Shown one piece after another: positions 39,809 through 49,047 of a stretch of 64,000 nucleotides of DNA. Source of the DNA: Ulva prolifera. Lineage: Eukaryota > Chlorophyta > Ulvophyceae > Ulvales > Ulvaceae. Position numbers and translations under genes: made by a program. The DNA is taken from positions 5,963,658 to 6,027,657 of the forward strand of contig CM041196.1 in assembly GCA_023078555.1 (NCBI GenBank), written 5' to 3'. The notes beneath the pieces are model-generated. The model was not told the DNA's origin. It made no database searches and saw nothing but the letters and a program-made list of their open reading frames with translations. Each line of letters starts with the position of its first letter. The stretch's first letter is position 1.

Positions 39809-42109
39809 TCAGCGGACATGTTGCTGTGGCTGATCATTGCGTGTCCGCTTGGGGTGATTGCCAGTCCCTTTGCGGATGGGGTCATACCGGTCCCTCTTGC
39901 CATCTCGACGCCGGGCTGGGGGGCTGGTGTACTGCGGGGGCATCAGAGTAAGAGCCCGCTGCTTGTTGAATTCCTCCACGAAGAATGCCTCGCGGGCGTC
40001 CCGTGGCACGGCTGATAAGAAGGCGGCGCAATGGCTGAGCTGGTGTAACCCCGCCTGCGGGTTCTGCCTCGCAGATGGGCAGAGGTAGCATTGCTTAAAG
40101 GGGTACAGGTAGTACATGCGCAACATCATGGTGGCACAATAAACAAATGTGGCCTGCACGCCCGGCGGTAAGGGGGTGGTCGCCCTCGCCAAGGCACCAT
40201 GAACAGAAGTGGGGCCACCCTGTAATTCTAGGCTCAGTGCCTTGCGCAAATCCTGTGGTGCCGCCGCATTTCTGCAGAAGTCCTCGACCCACGGCCTAAC
40301 GACCGCCTCTTCTGTGGAGTTGGCCACCTCCTTAAGCCCCGGGAAGTGTGCCGCTCTAGCCGCCTTTGGCTGGCCCCCACGGCCTGGCTGCACACCAGTG
40401 TCGCGATGAAGAGGAGGGCCGGGTAATACAGCAGCCGCCGCCTGTAACTTGGTGTCGCCGGGGGTATGTGGCTGCGGTTTGCGCTTTGAGTGCAACATGG
40501 CATAATCAATGTTATAATCCGGTGTGTCACCAGCAAAGCGCTTAACTGTGTTTGCTGACTCACGCACTTGTTGTAGCTGCGTGACGGACCATGTGATAAA
40601 GTGAACAGCAGTCGCGTCCGCGCTCTGTGCACAACCGCCCATCGCAGGTTTAAGCTCTACATTAAATTTCTCCAACAGAGTAGACAATGGCATAAACATG
40701 CGCAGAGTACCAGCCAACGCCGATGTGCACACAGGCTGCATGAGGTGCTGGAGCTTCGTGAACAATATGCATGCAAAATCCAGGAGGCTTTGCTTGCCTT
40801 GCATGTGTGCATAATCCAGGAAAATTAATCTGTAATAAGTTTTAATATGATGAATAAGCTCATTGAAATCGACAGACTCAGCGGCATCATAACGTTGCCA
40901 TGCCAATTCAATGTTATGCCTAAATTGGCCACTTGTAAAGTAAAAATCACGTATGACCTCAAGCCACTGTCTAAGCGTGCACGACGGATTCAGAGCGGCC
41001 TCTTGCGCTGCCGAGAAATGCTGGTCAGTGCGTGAAAATGTGGTCGTGATGTGTTGAATAACCTGGCGCTCAGAAAGCTGTCGACAATTCGAACGCGCAT
41101 GCAAAACGTCACTCTGAAACTTGTGCCACCGCAGCTCTGACAAAGGGTCACCGCGTAGAGCGGCGGCTGTGGGCATTTTAATGGCTGAAAACGTATACTG
41201 TGCGCTACGAAACCAATTGTGAGACTGATCGTCTGCAAAATTTGGGTTGCATTCTGGCAGAGATGATGTAATGGGTAAGACGGTCTGCACCTGCGCTGCG
41301 ACGCTGGCCGAGCAATCTCGGTACTGAAGCGCCTCAGCCTTGGTAATCTCGGATACGTGCGCCGTGGGAAACAGCTCGGACACGTTCTTAACACAATACT
41401 TTGCACTTGTAAACGCGTGCCAGACTGCGTGAGTAATGTCATGAATGATAGGCTCGGCCGCCTTGGCCAAGCTAACAATGGCTGCTCCGTGGCTGGTCAC
41501 GGCAGACGAGGTTCGGAGCTTCAAGGTCCTCTCCTTTGCGCCCAGCAACCCTAAGTGGTCATTCTTGACGGGACAAGACAGAAACGCCAGCGCAAAGCTC
41601 TTGTAATCAGAAGCAAACGCATAGGCCATATCCAGCAACGGCTGGGCAAACTTCGGGCCTAGCCAGACCATAAGGGTCATAGCGGCCGGGCTGAGCAGAT
41701 CACGCACCGGGCCAGCGCAAGGGCCCCACTCCGTGCCGCATGTAAACGCCGTAGCCGGCTTCAATGCACGCTTGAGCACCTCAACCGACTGCTTACGCTC
41801 AAGTGGCTGGAATGGAACTTCATCAGCAGACAGGGCAGACTCGACGAACAGTTGACGCGCGTCTCTACTCACAGTCTGGAACGCAGATTTGTCAAACTCG
41901 GCCGCGCTCGCCACTAACAACGACTGTAACCACGACAACATACTGAACAGCCGCCTGATATAATCCAAATCCGACTGGGGAAACGCAGACAGCCCCGGAT
42001 TCTGGGATTGGTCAAGCGAATAATTGCACTCAGACGGAGAGACCAGCGAGTCGCGAGCTGTTTCCCACGTAATCGCGGTGTCGCCCATTGTGACGTCGTC
42101 GCCAGCCAT
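39809..42109 (-). CDS. gag: Gypsy Gag protein
   Basis: This 766-aa ORF starts 54 bases after the 5' LTR. It has a long N-terminal region, then a central helical capsid-like segment (LRQWLEVIRDFYF, YYRLIFLDYAHMQGK). A C-terminal Cys/His element CYLCPSARQNPQAGLHQ...HC is an unusually spaced zinc-knuckle candidate, and a basic tail follows. It ends in UGA in the same frame as pol. Only 35 sense codons separate the UGA from the first Met of pol, so gag and pol are one frame interrupted by a single stop. It could be a readthrough signal or a simple nonsense mutation. Confidence 0.85.
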   Translation of the reverse strand: MAGDDVTMGDTAITWETARDSLVSPSECNYSLDQSQNPGLSAFPQSDLDYIRRLFSMLSWLQSLLVASAAEFDKSAFQTVSRDARQLFVESALSADEVPFQPLERKQSVEVLKRALKPATAFTCGTEWGPCAGPVRDLLSPAAMTLMVWLGPKFAQPLLDMAYAFASDYKSFALAFLSCPVKNDHLGLLGAKERTLKLRTSSAVTSHGAAIVSLAKAAEPIIHDITHAVWHAFTSAKYCVKNVSELFPTAHVSEITKAEALQYRDCSASVAAQVQTVLPITSSLPECNPNFADDQSHNWFRSAQYTFSAIKMPTAAALRGDPLSELRWHKFQSDVLHARSNCRQLSERQVIQHITTTFSRTDQHFSAAQEAALNPSCTLRQWLEVIRDFYFTSGQFRHNIELAWQRYDAAESVDFNELIHHIKTYYRLIFLDYAHMQGKQSLLDFACILFTKLQHLMQPVCTSALAGTLRMFMPLSTLLEKFNVELKPAMGGCAQSADATAVHFITWSVTQLQQVRESANTVKRFAGDTPDYNIDYAMLHSKRKPQPHTPGDTKLQAAAAVLPGPPLHRDTGVQPGRGGQPKAARAAHFPGLKEVANSTEEAVVRPWVEDFCRNAAAPQDLRKALSLELQGGPTSVHGALARATTPLPPGVQATFVYCATMMLRMYYLYPFKQCYLCPSARQNPQAGLHQLSHCAAFLSAVPRDAREAFFVEEFNKQRALTLMPPQYTSPPARRRDGKRDRYDPIRKGTGNHPKRTRNDQPQQHVR

Positions 42110-42154
42110 CTGCAGCGCCTCGGTCGAGTTAATCAGGCCAGGGAACTTAGCAGA

Positions 42155-42163
42155 ATCGATACC
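42155..42163 (-). other. Gypsy primer-binding site
   Basis: GGTATCGAT lies directly inside the 5' LTR on the element strand. It matches nine bases of the copia PBS, so both elements probably use the same initiator Met-tRNA 3' end. The T expected before GG is absent. Confidence 0.6.
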
Positions 42164-42963
42164 TGTTGAGACCTATTGGTCTGGTCTTGGGTAACAGACC
42201 TCGATGGCAGTAAGTAGAAACGGTGATGGGTCAAGATTGCCGCAGCACGAGGGCTGTATAGGCACAAACAGAGCAGGGGTACACTCACACGCAGGGATGC
42301 GACGTGCCAGTGCAGGAATGGAAGGCGCCCCAACCAGACTACTGTAAAGCGTGCCTGGTCCCAGCAAGCGCTCGGTATAAATACCGGGGTGTGTGCGCCC
42401 AGGTCAATCCCCCTGTCAAAGCTGGCCTCGCCGAATCGTGCCGCATAACTGCCACACTGATCCCAGATCCCGCATAAGCGCGGGAGATCTTAAATTGTGG
42501 CTCACAGAGCCTAAGATGAGTGTAAGCAATGCAGCGCACGTAATTCGTGGGCAGCTCTGGGTGGTTGTACAGATATTATCGTGCATGCCAACCCTGGAGC
42601 CCGCCGGGCGGACCCTGTGTAACGGCGGTAATGCACACAGTAAGACGTAATATGTGCAGTAACGATTCGGCTAGCCGCATAAAGCCATAATAAGCCTATG
42701 ACGGGACACATTGTGCCGGGAGAAGGCTGTACACAGTGCTGATGCAATGTGCACGTAAGGCTGGTGGACGCGTGCAGTCACACGTGGCGAGTGCAGGCAC
42801 GTAAGCCTACTGAGCGTACGTGTGATCATACTGTGTACAACTCGATCGGTACTTCAAAAGCTATGCGTGTGCGACCGTCCACATGGCTGGACAAGCCGCT
42901 GCGCATATAAGAAAAGGTGTTAATTGTGCCAGCATGCGCTAGTGTGAGAGATATCTCACAACA
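42164..42963 (-). repeat. Gypsy 5' LTR
   Basis: This 800-bp LTR has two substitutions noticed relative to the 3' LTR. It is followed by the CCACA target duplication. Confidence 0.93.
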
Positions 42964-43084
42964 CCACAGCTGTCTTCAGACATGTGTTTCGCCAATGCAC
43001 ATGTAAGCACAGGTGAATTCGAGAGAGTATCAGCAGAGAAGTCGAGGCATGTGGACCTGGAGCCTTGTAATTGCCAGAACGCAC

Positions 43085-43291
43085 CTTTTCCAGGGCCTTG
43101 GTGCGGGTTGGTTGGATGTCGTCCATCGTCAGGAAGTGCATCCCAGGGCGCTGGGCGCAGGAGTTCTTGATCGCCAGGGCATCGTCCCAAGCCATGATTA
43201 TCACTTTGTCCTCAAACATCAGATTAGCGTGTATGACATAGCGTTCATCAGGTGTTTTGTACACATGCATTGCTGTGGTGCCAAAAACCTC
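43085..43291 (-). CDS. VOC/PhnB-like protein, copy 1, exon 2
   Basis: This 69-codon phase-0 exon begins EVFGTTAMHVYKTPDERYVI and continues to ...QPTRTKALEK. The acceptor is TTGCAG and the donor AAAG/GTGCGT. It aligns with unit B exon 2 over its whole length with few changes. The pattern of a Gly-rich start, a [KM]xPD[EG] turn and a beta strand (IIMAWDD) is that of the N-terminal half of PhnB-like VOC proteins. The gypsy element lies in the following intron. Confidence 0.7.
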
Positions 43292-44166
43292 CTGCAAGCA
43301 AGGGGGAAGATATCGTACAGCACAGGCATGGTCCCTTTGTGTCCTCAAAGATCGACGTAGCCTCTGATGTTAGATTTCTCGCTTCTGCAACTGACGATCG
43401 TATCGAAATGTTCTTGATCAGGACTGTGCACACGCAACAAGCGGTCTGCAGTTAGCACCCAGAAGCCTGAACTGATAGAAGCACATGCAAGTTCGAACTT
43501 AAACACATACATCGCCTTGATGGGCTGATATACGACCGACGTGGAGCAACAGCCAAGCATAGGCACGCGGTCCTCTGGTGCCAGATGCGGATAGGTGGAC
43601 GAGAATTCAGCCTTGAACACAGAGCGTCCATAGCTTCAACCAGGAATATGTATAGTGAATGGCATAGATCTACTACGACTGTACGACGTCGTCGCGGCCT
43701 TTGTGATTCGTCAATAAAGGCCGAATCCCGGGTATGGATTCTCCGGAGTCCAGTCCGGAGTCCGGACTGGTCCAGCTATCAATGTCGCACACACGGCAGC
43801 CAAGATGTCACCCCGCTCCTGCTGAAAAGCCACAAACCCTCATACGAAAAATACGGGCACATCTATGGCGTTTCCTCGGAGGCGCGTGCGGGCTCTGCTT
43901 GGTATGTTGATCAAGATGTGTTACAAAAGAGTGAACGGGAGAAAACAAACACTGAAACCGAATCTCATCCGAATCAACAGCAACATGCACTCACACACAC
44001 ACGAACACTACAACCGCACTCACAACTCAGTCCGGCAGGATCGCGGTATGTTGATCATGGTTCGAACGCAGCACGCGCATACACGACATGATTCCGGTGG
44101 ACGCACATATGACGTGTACAAGCCCGAAAGGGCACAACCGACAGATATCATTGCTCAGGAACGTTC

Positions 44167-44259
44167 CTTATACAGGCTCAACGCCTCGGCGCATCTGCCA
44201 GTGAACTGAAGGCAGCTGATTGCCTTGGCGTTGATCCCAGCGCTCTGGTTCTCCTCCAT
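44167..44259 (-). CDS. VOC/PhnB-like protein, copy 1, exon 1
   Basis: This exon encodes MEENQSAGINAKAISCLQFT followed by GRCAEALSLYK, the typical first strand and helix of PhnB-like proteins (compare ...MFNGNAEEALEFY). In unit B the exon ends at a GAG/GTACTC donor. Here the matching position reads AAG/GAACGT, so the GT is lost. The nearest GT is four bases further and would shift the frame. With the 16.4-kb insertion in intron 2, copy 1 is probably impaired. Confidence 0.6.
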
Positions 44260-45705
44260 AGTGGAATCGCGTGTGTTTGAAGCTTTATGATGGGGCTCCA
44301 TGAATGTTATGGAAATAAAGCGATCTTTAGTGATTGCTCCAGCGAAGCACGCTGTATATACTGTTGGCGATGCCTCAGTCGCTGCGTACCAGTGCAGCAT
44401 CGAGCTCGGCATGAAGTGCGTGCATGGAGGCAGCAGCAGCGCTGACCCGCTGCTGACCTTCTGCTATGCCACCGCTGTGCCGCTGCTGACGTGCTGCTGC
44501 TGACTCAGGTCGGACGTGCTGCCGACCTGCTGCTGGCCACCGCTGCTGCACTGCGGCCTGCTTGCTGCTGGCCTACAGAGTGGATATCGCTTGCACCTGT
44601 TGAGATCCGTTCAATCATGTTTTAAAACATGCGGCAAGTCCACATCGGGCACCGGCCATAGCGGAAAGAAATAAAACAAACAAACAGCATCGCCACTTCA
44701 GGTAGCACAGGCGCTTGGTGACCACTTTGGCACAGGTGGCGCCCCAGCCTGAGCGGCAGCGCATTGGCTCCCATAGTCACAGCATACAGGCACCAGTAAG
44801 CCACGCGCTCGAGTGAGAGCGTGTGGGTCATGAATGCCGTGGCCCATTTGGCGGAGCCGCATGGTCCACGGTGCTGCAGATCCACGGTGCTGCATGCAAC
44901 AGAGCACGGCAGTATGCAGCATGAAGTCAGGGCCCCGAACGGTACATGCATACGCAGCCTTCGACGGGCGCCAGTGTGTTTACACTAACACCCTCTGCAA
45001 CACACTTGCCAGATATCCACCAAGCTGCCACAGCAAAATTCCCGATAGTGGTGTCGTGCCGTCTGGGTGAAAGGCTAGGGAAGATGTTCGGTGGCAGTTT
45101 CGGTGACGTTGCGCATCCAACACACATTCAGCGTGCTCAGTGTGCTCAGCTGCCCAGTCCATTCTCTCATTGTAGCGGGTTACAGGAAGCCGGCAGGTGT
45201 TAGGGTGCAGCGTGGGCATGGCAGGGGTGCTTCGGCATCAATACCCCATGCAGCATTGCACAGCTTACGCTCACAGGCACAGGCTGCGCCTACCACCAAG
45301 AGATTCAGTACTTACATCCCAGAGTCCATGCATGTATTGTCAAAGCGGAGCTGCAGGATGGCTCAGGGACTCCCGAGAACAGCCTGTGCAGTAGTGGCTC
45401 CACAAACTGACCTATAGCTCTCACACTCACTCGCAGCCATCTGTTGAAATGCAAACCCATGCACCAGATGATGTGTGCAACTGCTTGATAGAAAATAAAT
45501 ATCCACGGGCGGCCTGGACGAGCCATTCAAGACAGCACCGACCTTCCTGGCGAAAAGAAATTTGGCGCCACTCCAGATATGTTCCGGAAAAAAAGGTTCC
45601 AATGCAAAACAAATTCGAGGAGCACGGACGCTCCCTTGCCCCTCACACCCTGTGTTGAGTACACACTCAACATGTGCAGCTCGACCGTTGTATATACTGT
45701 AGACT

Positions 45706-45777
45706 CTACAGGCCATCAAATAGTGTCATCCAGGCCTCCTCACTGGCCTTCATCCTGAGAAAACCGATCGCCTGTTT
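45706..45777 (-). pseudogene. Truncated VOC-gene tail, unit B
   Basis: The sequence ...QAIGFLRMKASEEAWMTLFDGL followed by TAG matches the end of VOC exon 3 (QAMDSPEMKASEKAWMALYDGL). The upstream catalytic-fold block is missing. It corresponds to the remnant at 21026-21097, so the truncation predates the module duplication. Confidence 0.6.
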
Positions 45778-46177
45778 AGGCACACAACGGTAAGAAAGAA
45801 AAAACACCACCAGCTCAACAGCCAAATGTGCTATGAACCCACCCGTCGATAGGTCTCTGACGTACCCACAGCCCAGGAGTAGGCCTAACAACAACTCCAC
45901 ACACAGGGCAGTCTCTGTATGAGCACAGTTTGCCCACAACAGTGCATCCCAGTACATGCTGGAAAAGTTGTAATCGGACGACCTTCAGGCCTCATTGGCA
46001 GGCATAAGAGTGCAGCCCCTAAGCCGTTTTCCCAGGTGCACCACCCGTACAGCCCATGCAGCAGCAACCTGATGGTGTGCGGAGACAGCGAGACGGTACA
46101 CGAACATCGCTATGAAAAACCCCTCGTGTTGCCCTCTCCCCCTCCTTCCTGTCTCGCCCATTCTGCCAGCATGACCT

Positions 46178-47973
46178 TCAATGCCATCGCTCCCATACCT
46201 TCAATGACCAGCCTTTGCGCCCAAACTTCTTCTTCTTAACAACCAATTTCTTCTTGCTAACCCCTTTCCTCCTGCCACCCTTCTTACCCTCGGTGCCCTC
46301 ATTCCCTTCATTACCCTCATTGCCCTCATTGCCCTCGTTGCCCTCGTTTCCCTCATTGCCCTCATTACCCTCATTGCCATTCTTGACCTTGTTCCGCCCA
46401 GACTTCTTCTTCTTGCTAACCCGTTTCTTCTTGCCGCCTTTCCTGCCCTTCTTTCCCTCGTTTCCTTCATTACCTTCATCACCCTCATTCCCTTCATTGC
46501 CCTCATTACCCTCGTTGCCTTCATTACCCTCATTCCCCTCATTCCCTTCGTTGCCATTACTCCTCTTGCTGCGCCCAGACCTCCTCTTCCTGCGAAGCCT
46601 CCTCTTACCACGCGTCCTGCCCTCATCGCCTTCATTTCCTTCATTACCCTCATTCCCCTCATTGCCATCGTTCTTCTTATTCCGCTTGGGCTTCGGCGGC
46701 GTCTTCCTGGGCCGCCCCGCCTTCACAGGCCTACCCCTCGGAGGCTTCAGCTTCGGAGGCAACACAATCTCAGGCACCACCTCATCAAACTCATACGACA
46801 CGTCGTCCTCCACATTGTAGTCTGCAACCACATACTCCTCTGAAGCCTCATTCTCGTAATCGATCTCCGTCGCTCCCTCATTACCCTCATCGCCCTCATC
46901 TCCCTCATTGCCCTCGTCGCCGTCGTCGTCCGGCCCACCATCCCCAGTGTCCTGCGGATCCGGCGGCGGCAGTGGCGGCGCCGGTGGGCGGGGGGGATCC
47001 CCGGGAGCCACGGCGTCGGGGACGTCTGGGGCGGGGGCGGCGTCCTGGGCCTCGCGGCGCGGGCGCCTGCAGCGGAAGACGCGGCGGCGCTTCCGGCAGT
47101 GGCCGATGGTCGCGATCGAGCTGCGGAACTTGCAGCGGTTACACACCGGCATGCACCTGCACTCTGGGAGTGGTGGAGGGGTGCTCCGCGCAGGTGCGTT
47201 GAGCGTGACACTCGCTGGCCATGCGTGCATCTGCTCGAGGTGGACTGCAGGGCATCCGCGATGGGGAGGCTTGACTTTCCTTGGGGACACAGCGCGTGGT
47301 GGAGACGGAGAAGCGAAGCTAGTCTATCCGTCATATGATAAATGTCATATGAGTCCTGCTGACGCAAAACTGTGGGGGTGACACCGCGGGCGGCCATGCG
47401 TGGCGCGGGCGGCCATGCGTGCCATGATCGTGCGGCACAGGTCGTACATGGCCTGACATGCTCTGTGAGACGTGACATATGCGCAAGACCAGTGGAGCTG
47501 CGGAAGGTTAGCAGCAGCAAGGGCGGCAAGGATGCCAGCATGCATGCACGGGCCCCCAAGTTGATCGAGCCAATCCACGGCATGATCCCTCTCATGAGCT
47601 GAGGGAATTGAAAGTGTGATCCAGGGATGCCCAACAGAGGCCTGCTTAAGCGAAGCAGGACAGCAAGGGCATGTGCCTTGGACGACATGGAGCAGAAAAG
47701 CACTCGATGAAGACAGCTGTTGAGGTTGGGGAGGGCGCACCGTCTGTAGTGGCAGCCATGCAGCAGAGACCTGCCGTGGGTAGGAACGCTGATCTGGTCA
47801 TCCAGAACCACTGCACCTGAAACAATCAGCGGCGTCGACCATGGGAGATGACTTGCCCCGATGTTGGAAGAAGGGAGTGCTCCTCGCGCCGCTGCACAAA
47901 CAGTTGCACTAGGGAGCAAGAGAGCCAGTGCATACAGCACTTTGGCGATGCCAAACGGAGCTGGCGTCTGCAT
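46178..47973 (-). CDS. Secreted Cys-rich protein with (Asn-Glu-Gly)n tracts, copy 2
   Basis: There are two exons, 47741-47973 (233 nt, the same length as in copy 1) and 46178-47156, giving about 403 aa. An earlier in-frame ATG at 47985 is possible; MQTPAPFG is chosen because copy 1 starts there. It has a signal peptide (VLYALALLLPSATVCA) and the conserved six-Cys segment (GCHYRRCMPVCNRC, GHCRK, FRC). A Pro-rich part and an acidic segment follow, then three NEG tracts separated by strongly basic blocks (RGKRRLRRKRR, KKGRKGGKKKR, KKGGRRKG). Repeat numbers differ from copy 1 while the N-terminal half is conserved, as expected for a tract that expands and contracts. Function is unknown; an extracellular matrix or wall role is only a suggestion. 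Confidence 0.65.
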
Positions 47974-48770
47974 GCTGCCCATCAATAACTGCTGAAGCCA
48001 GGCTCTGGATGACGATGTCTGAGCAGTGGGATCTGCACATCACAATTGTCATTGCACCACAGTGAGCTGTTGCCCGCTGGGACTCCTGACAGCGTCAACA
48101 TTCGACATTTGATGGATCAAATACAAATCTCACGACAGGGATTGAACTCTCGCTTGTTGCTGCAACTCGACAAGATGCCTGGCATGAGATGGTGGCGTTT
48201 GTATGGCTATTGCAAACTGAAGGATGCATCGCATTCATTCAAGCATTCAAGACATGTTACTTCAGCTATCGAATACATCTCGCGACCTACGCTTTCTACA
48301 CGCTCGCACTGCACGAGGAAAAATTCGGGCGGTTCTGTAAAGCAGGGTGTCTGTCGACTTGCCGTTGCACTCAAGAAAGTTGTCTCAAGCGGATTTCACT
48401 TCTGTGACGTTGGCCACTGAAACGTTGATAGCCCACCAGCGACGTCGCACCACCACGCGGTGACGGAGCCTTGTGGCCTTTTGGAGCCTTGGCCACGTCG
48501 GTAGCCGCTCGCGATCCACCACAACGAGGGGCAAATACCCTCAAGCAGCGACACTACATGATATATCTACTTTACAGTTAGATGGCGATAGGATATGTGT
48601 AACAAAGACAACAACAACGTTGCGATATGTTGCGTGATATACGCGCGCGTCGAGGCAGCTACTTGCATCTCTCGTGCCCAAATGGTCAACGGAGCTGAAG
48701 CGATAGCGCGGAATCGACCTGAACCGCTTGCACTCTGTTGTGAATTCGAAGTAAAGTCATGCACTTCTAG

Positions 48771-49047
48771 ATTTGTGCCTCGACTTCACCGAAGACGAGG
48801 AGCCGCTTCACTCGATGCCGTATTGAAGGACTTAATCTGTTACACAATACGCACCTGGGCAAACGCCCCTACTCCACCCTCGTCAGCAACTTCCTTACCT
48901 CTACTGTCTTTAGAAAAGCGGCACGGCCTGTCGTGCTGGTATTTTTTGCGGACAATGTATCGGGATACTGCAAAGCAGCGCCGGTCTCGAAGCAGGTCGG
49001 CTTGCACGCTCGCTATGTCAGGCCCTCAATGGTTGCAGCGCAGGCAA
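48771..49047 (+). CDS. Possible plus-strand exons conserved in both module units (copy 2)
   Basis: This is the counterpart of 23962-24252. LDFTEDEEPLH matches VDFSDVEEPLH, and ARPVVLVFFADNV matches ARPVVLVSFADNV. In this copy the GCAG/GTAAGTG donor has become GCAGGCAAAC and the first block runs into a stop (MPY then TGA). It may therefore be decayed even if copy 1 is real. Confidence 0.25.

Larger units (their letters stand above)
26567..42963 (-). mobile_element. Ty3/gypsy chromovirus with a nested copia insertion
   Basis: There are 800-bp LTRs (TGTTG...CAACA) at 26567-27366 and 42164-42963. A CCACA target duplication lies at 26562-26566 and 42964-42968. Without the inserted copia element it is about 9.8 kb. 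Order on the minus strand: PBS, gag, pol (protease, RT, RNase H, integrase with chromodomain), an extra small ORF and a polypurine tract. Two LTR differences were noticed (near 26965/42565 and 27110/42710), so the insertion is young. It lies in intron 2 of the unit A VOC gene. This copy has an in-frame UGA between gag and pol and a frameshift in pol, so it is probably not autonomous unless recoding occurs. Confidence 0.95.
19209..44262 (-). repeat. Tandem gene module, unit A (interrupted by retrotransposons)
   Basis: The unit boundary GTGGAATCGCGTGTGTTTGA occurs at about 19209 and 44263, and a diverged version at about 53334. Without the 16.4-kb insertion the unit is about 8.65 kb. From its right (5') end it holds a VOC gene, a plus-strand conserved block, an NEG-repeat secreted-protein gene and a truncated VOC tail. 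Gene order matches unit B. Confidence 0.7.

Noticed and set aside
46215-46820. 201-aa plus-strand ORF opposite NEG copy 2
   Set aside because: This is the antisense shadow of a repeat in a nine-base period.
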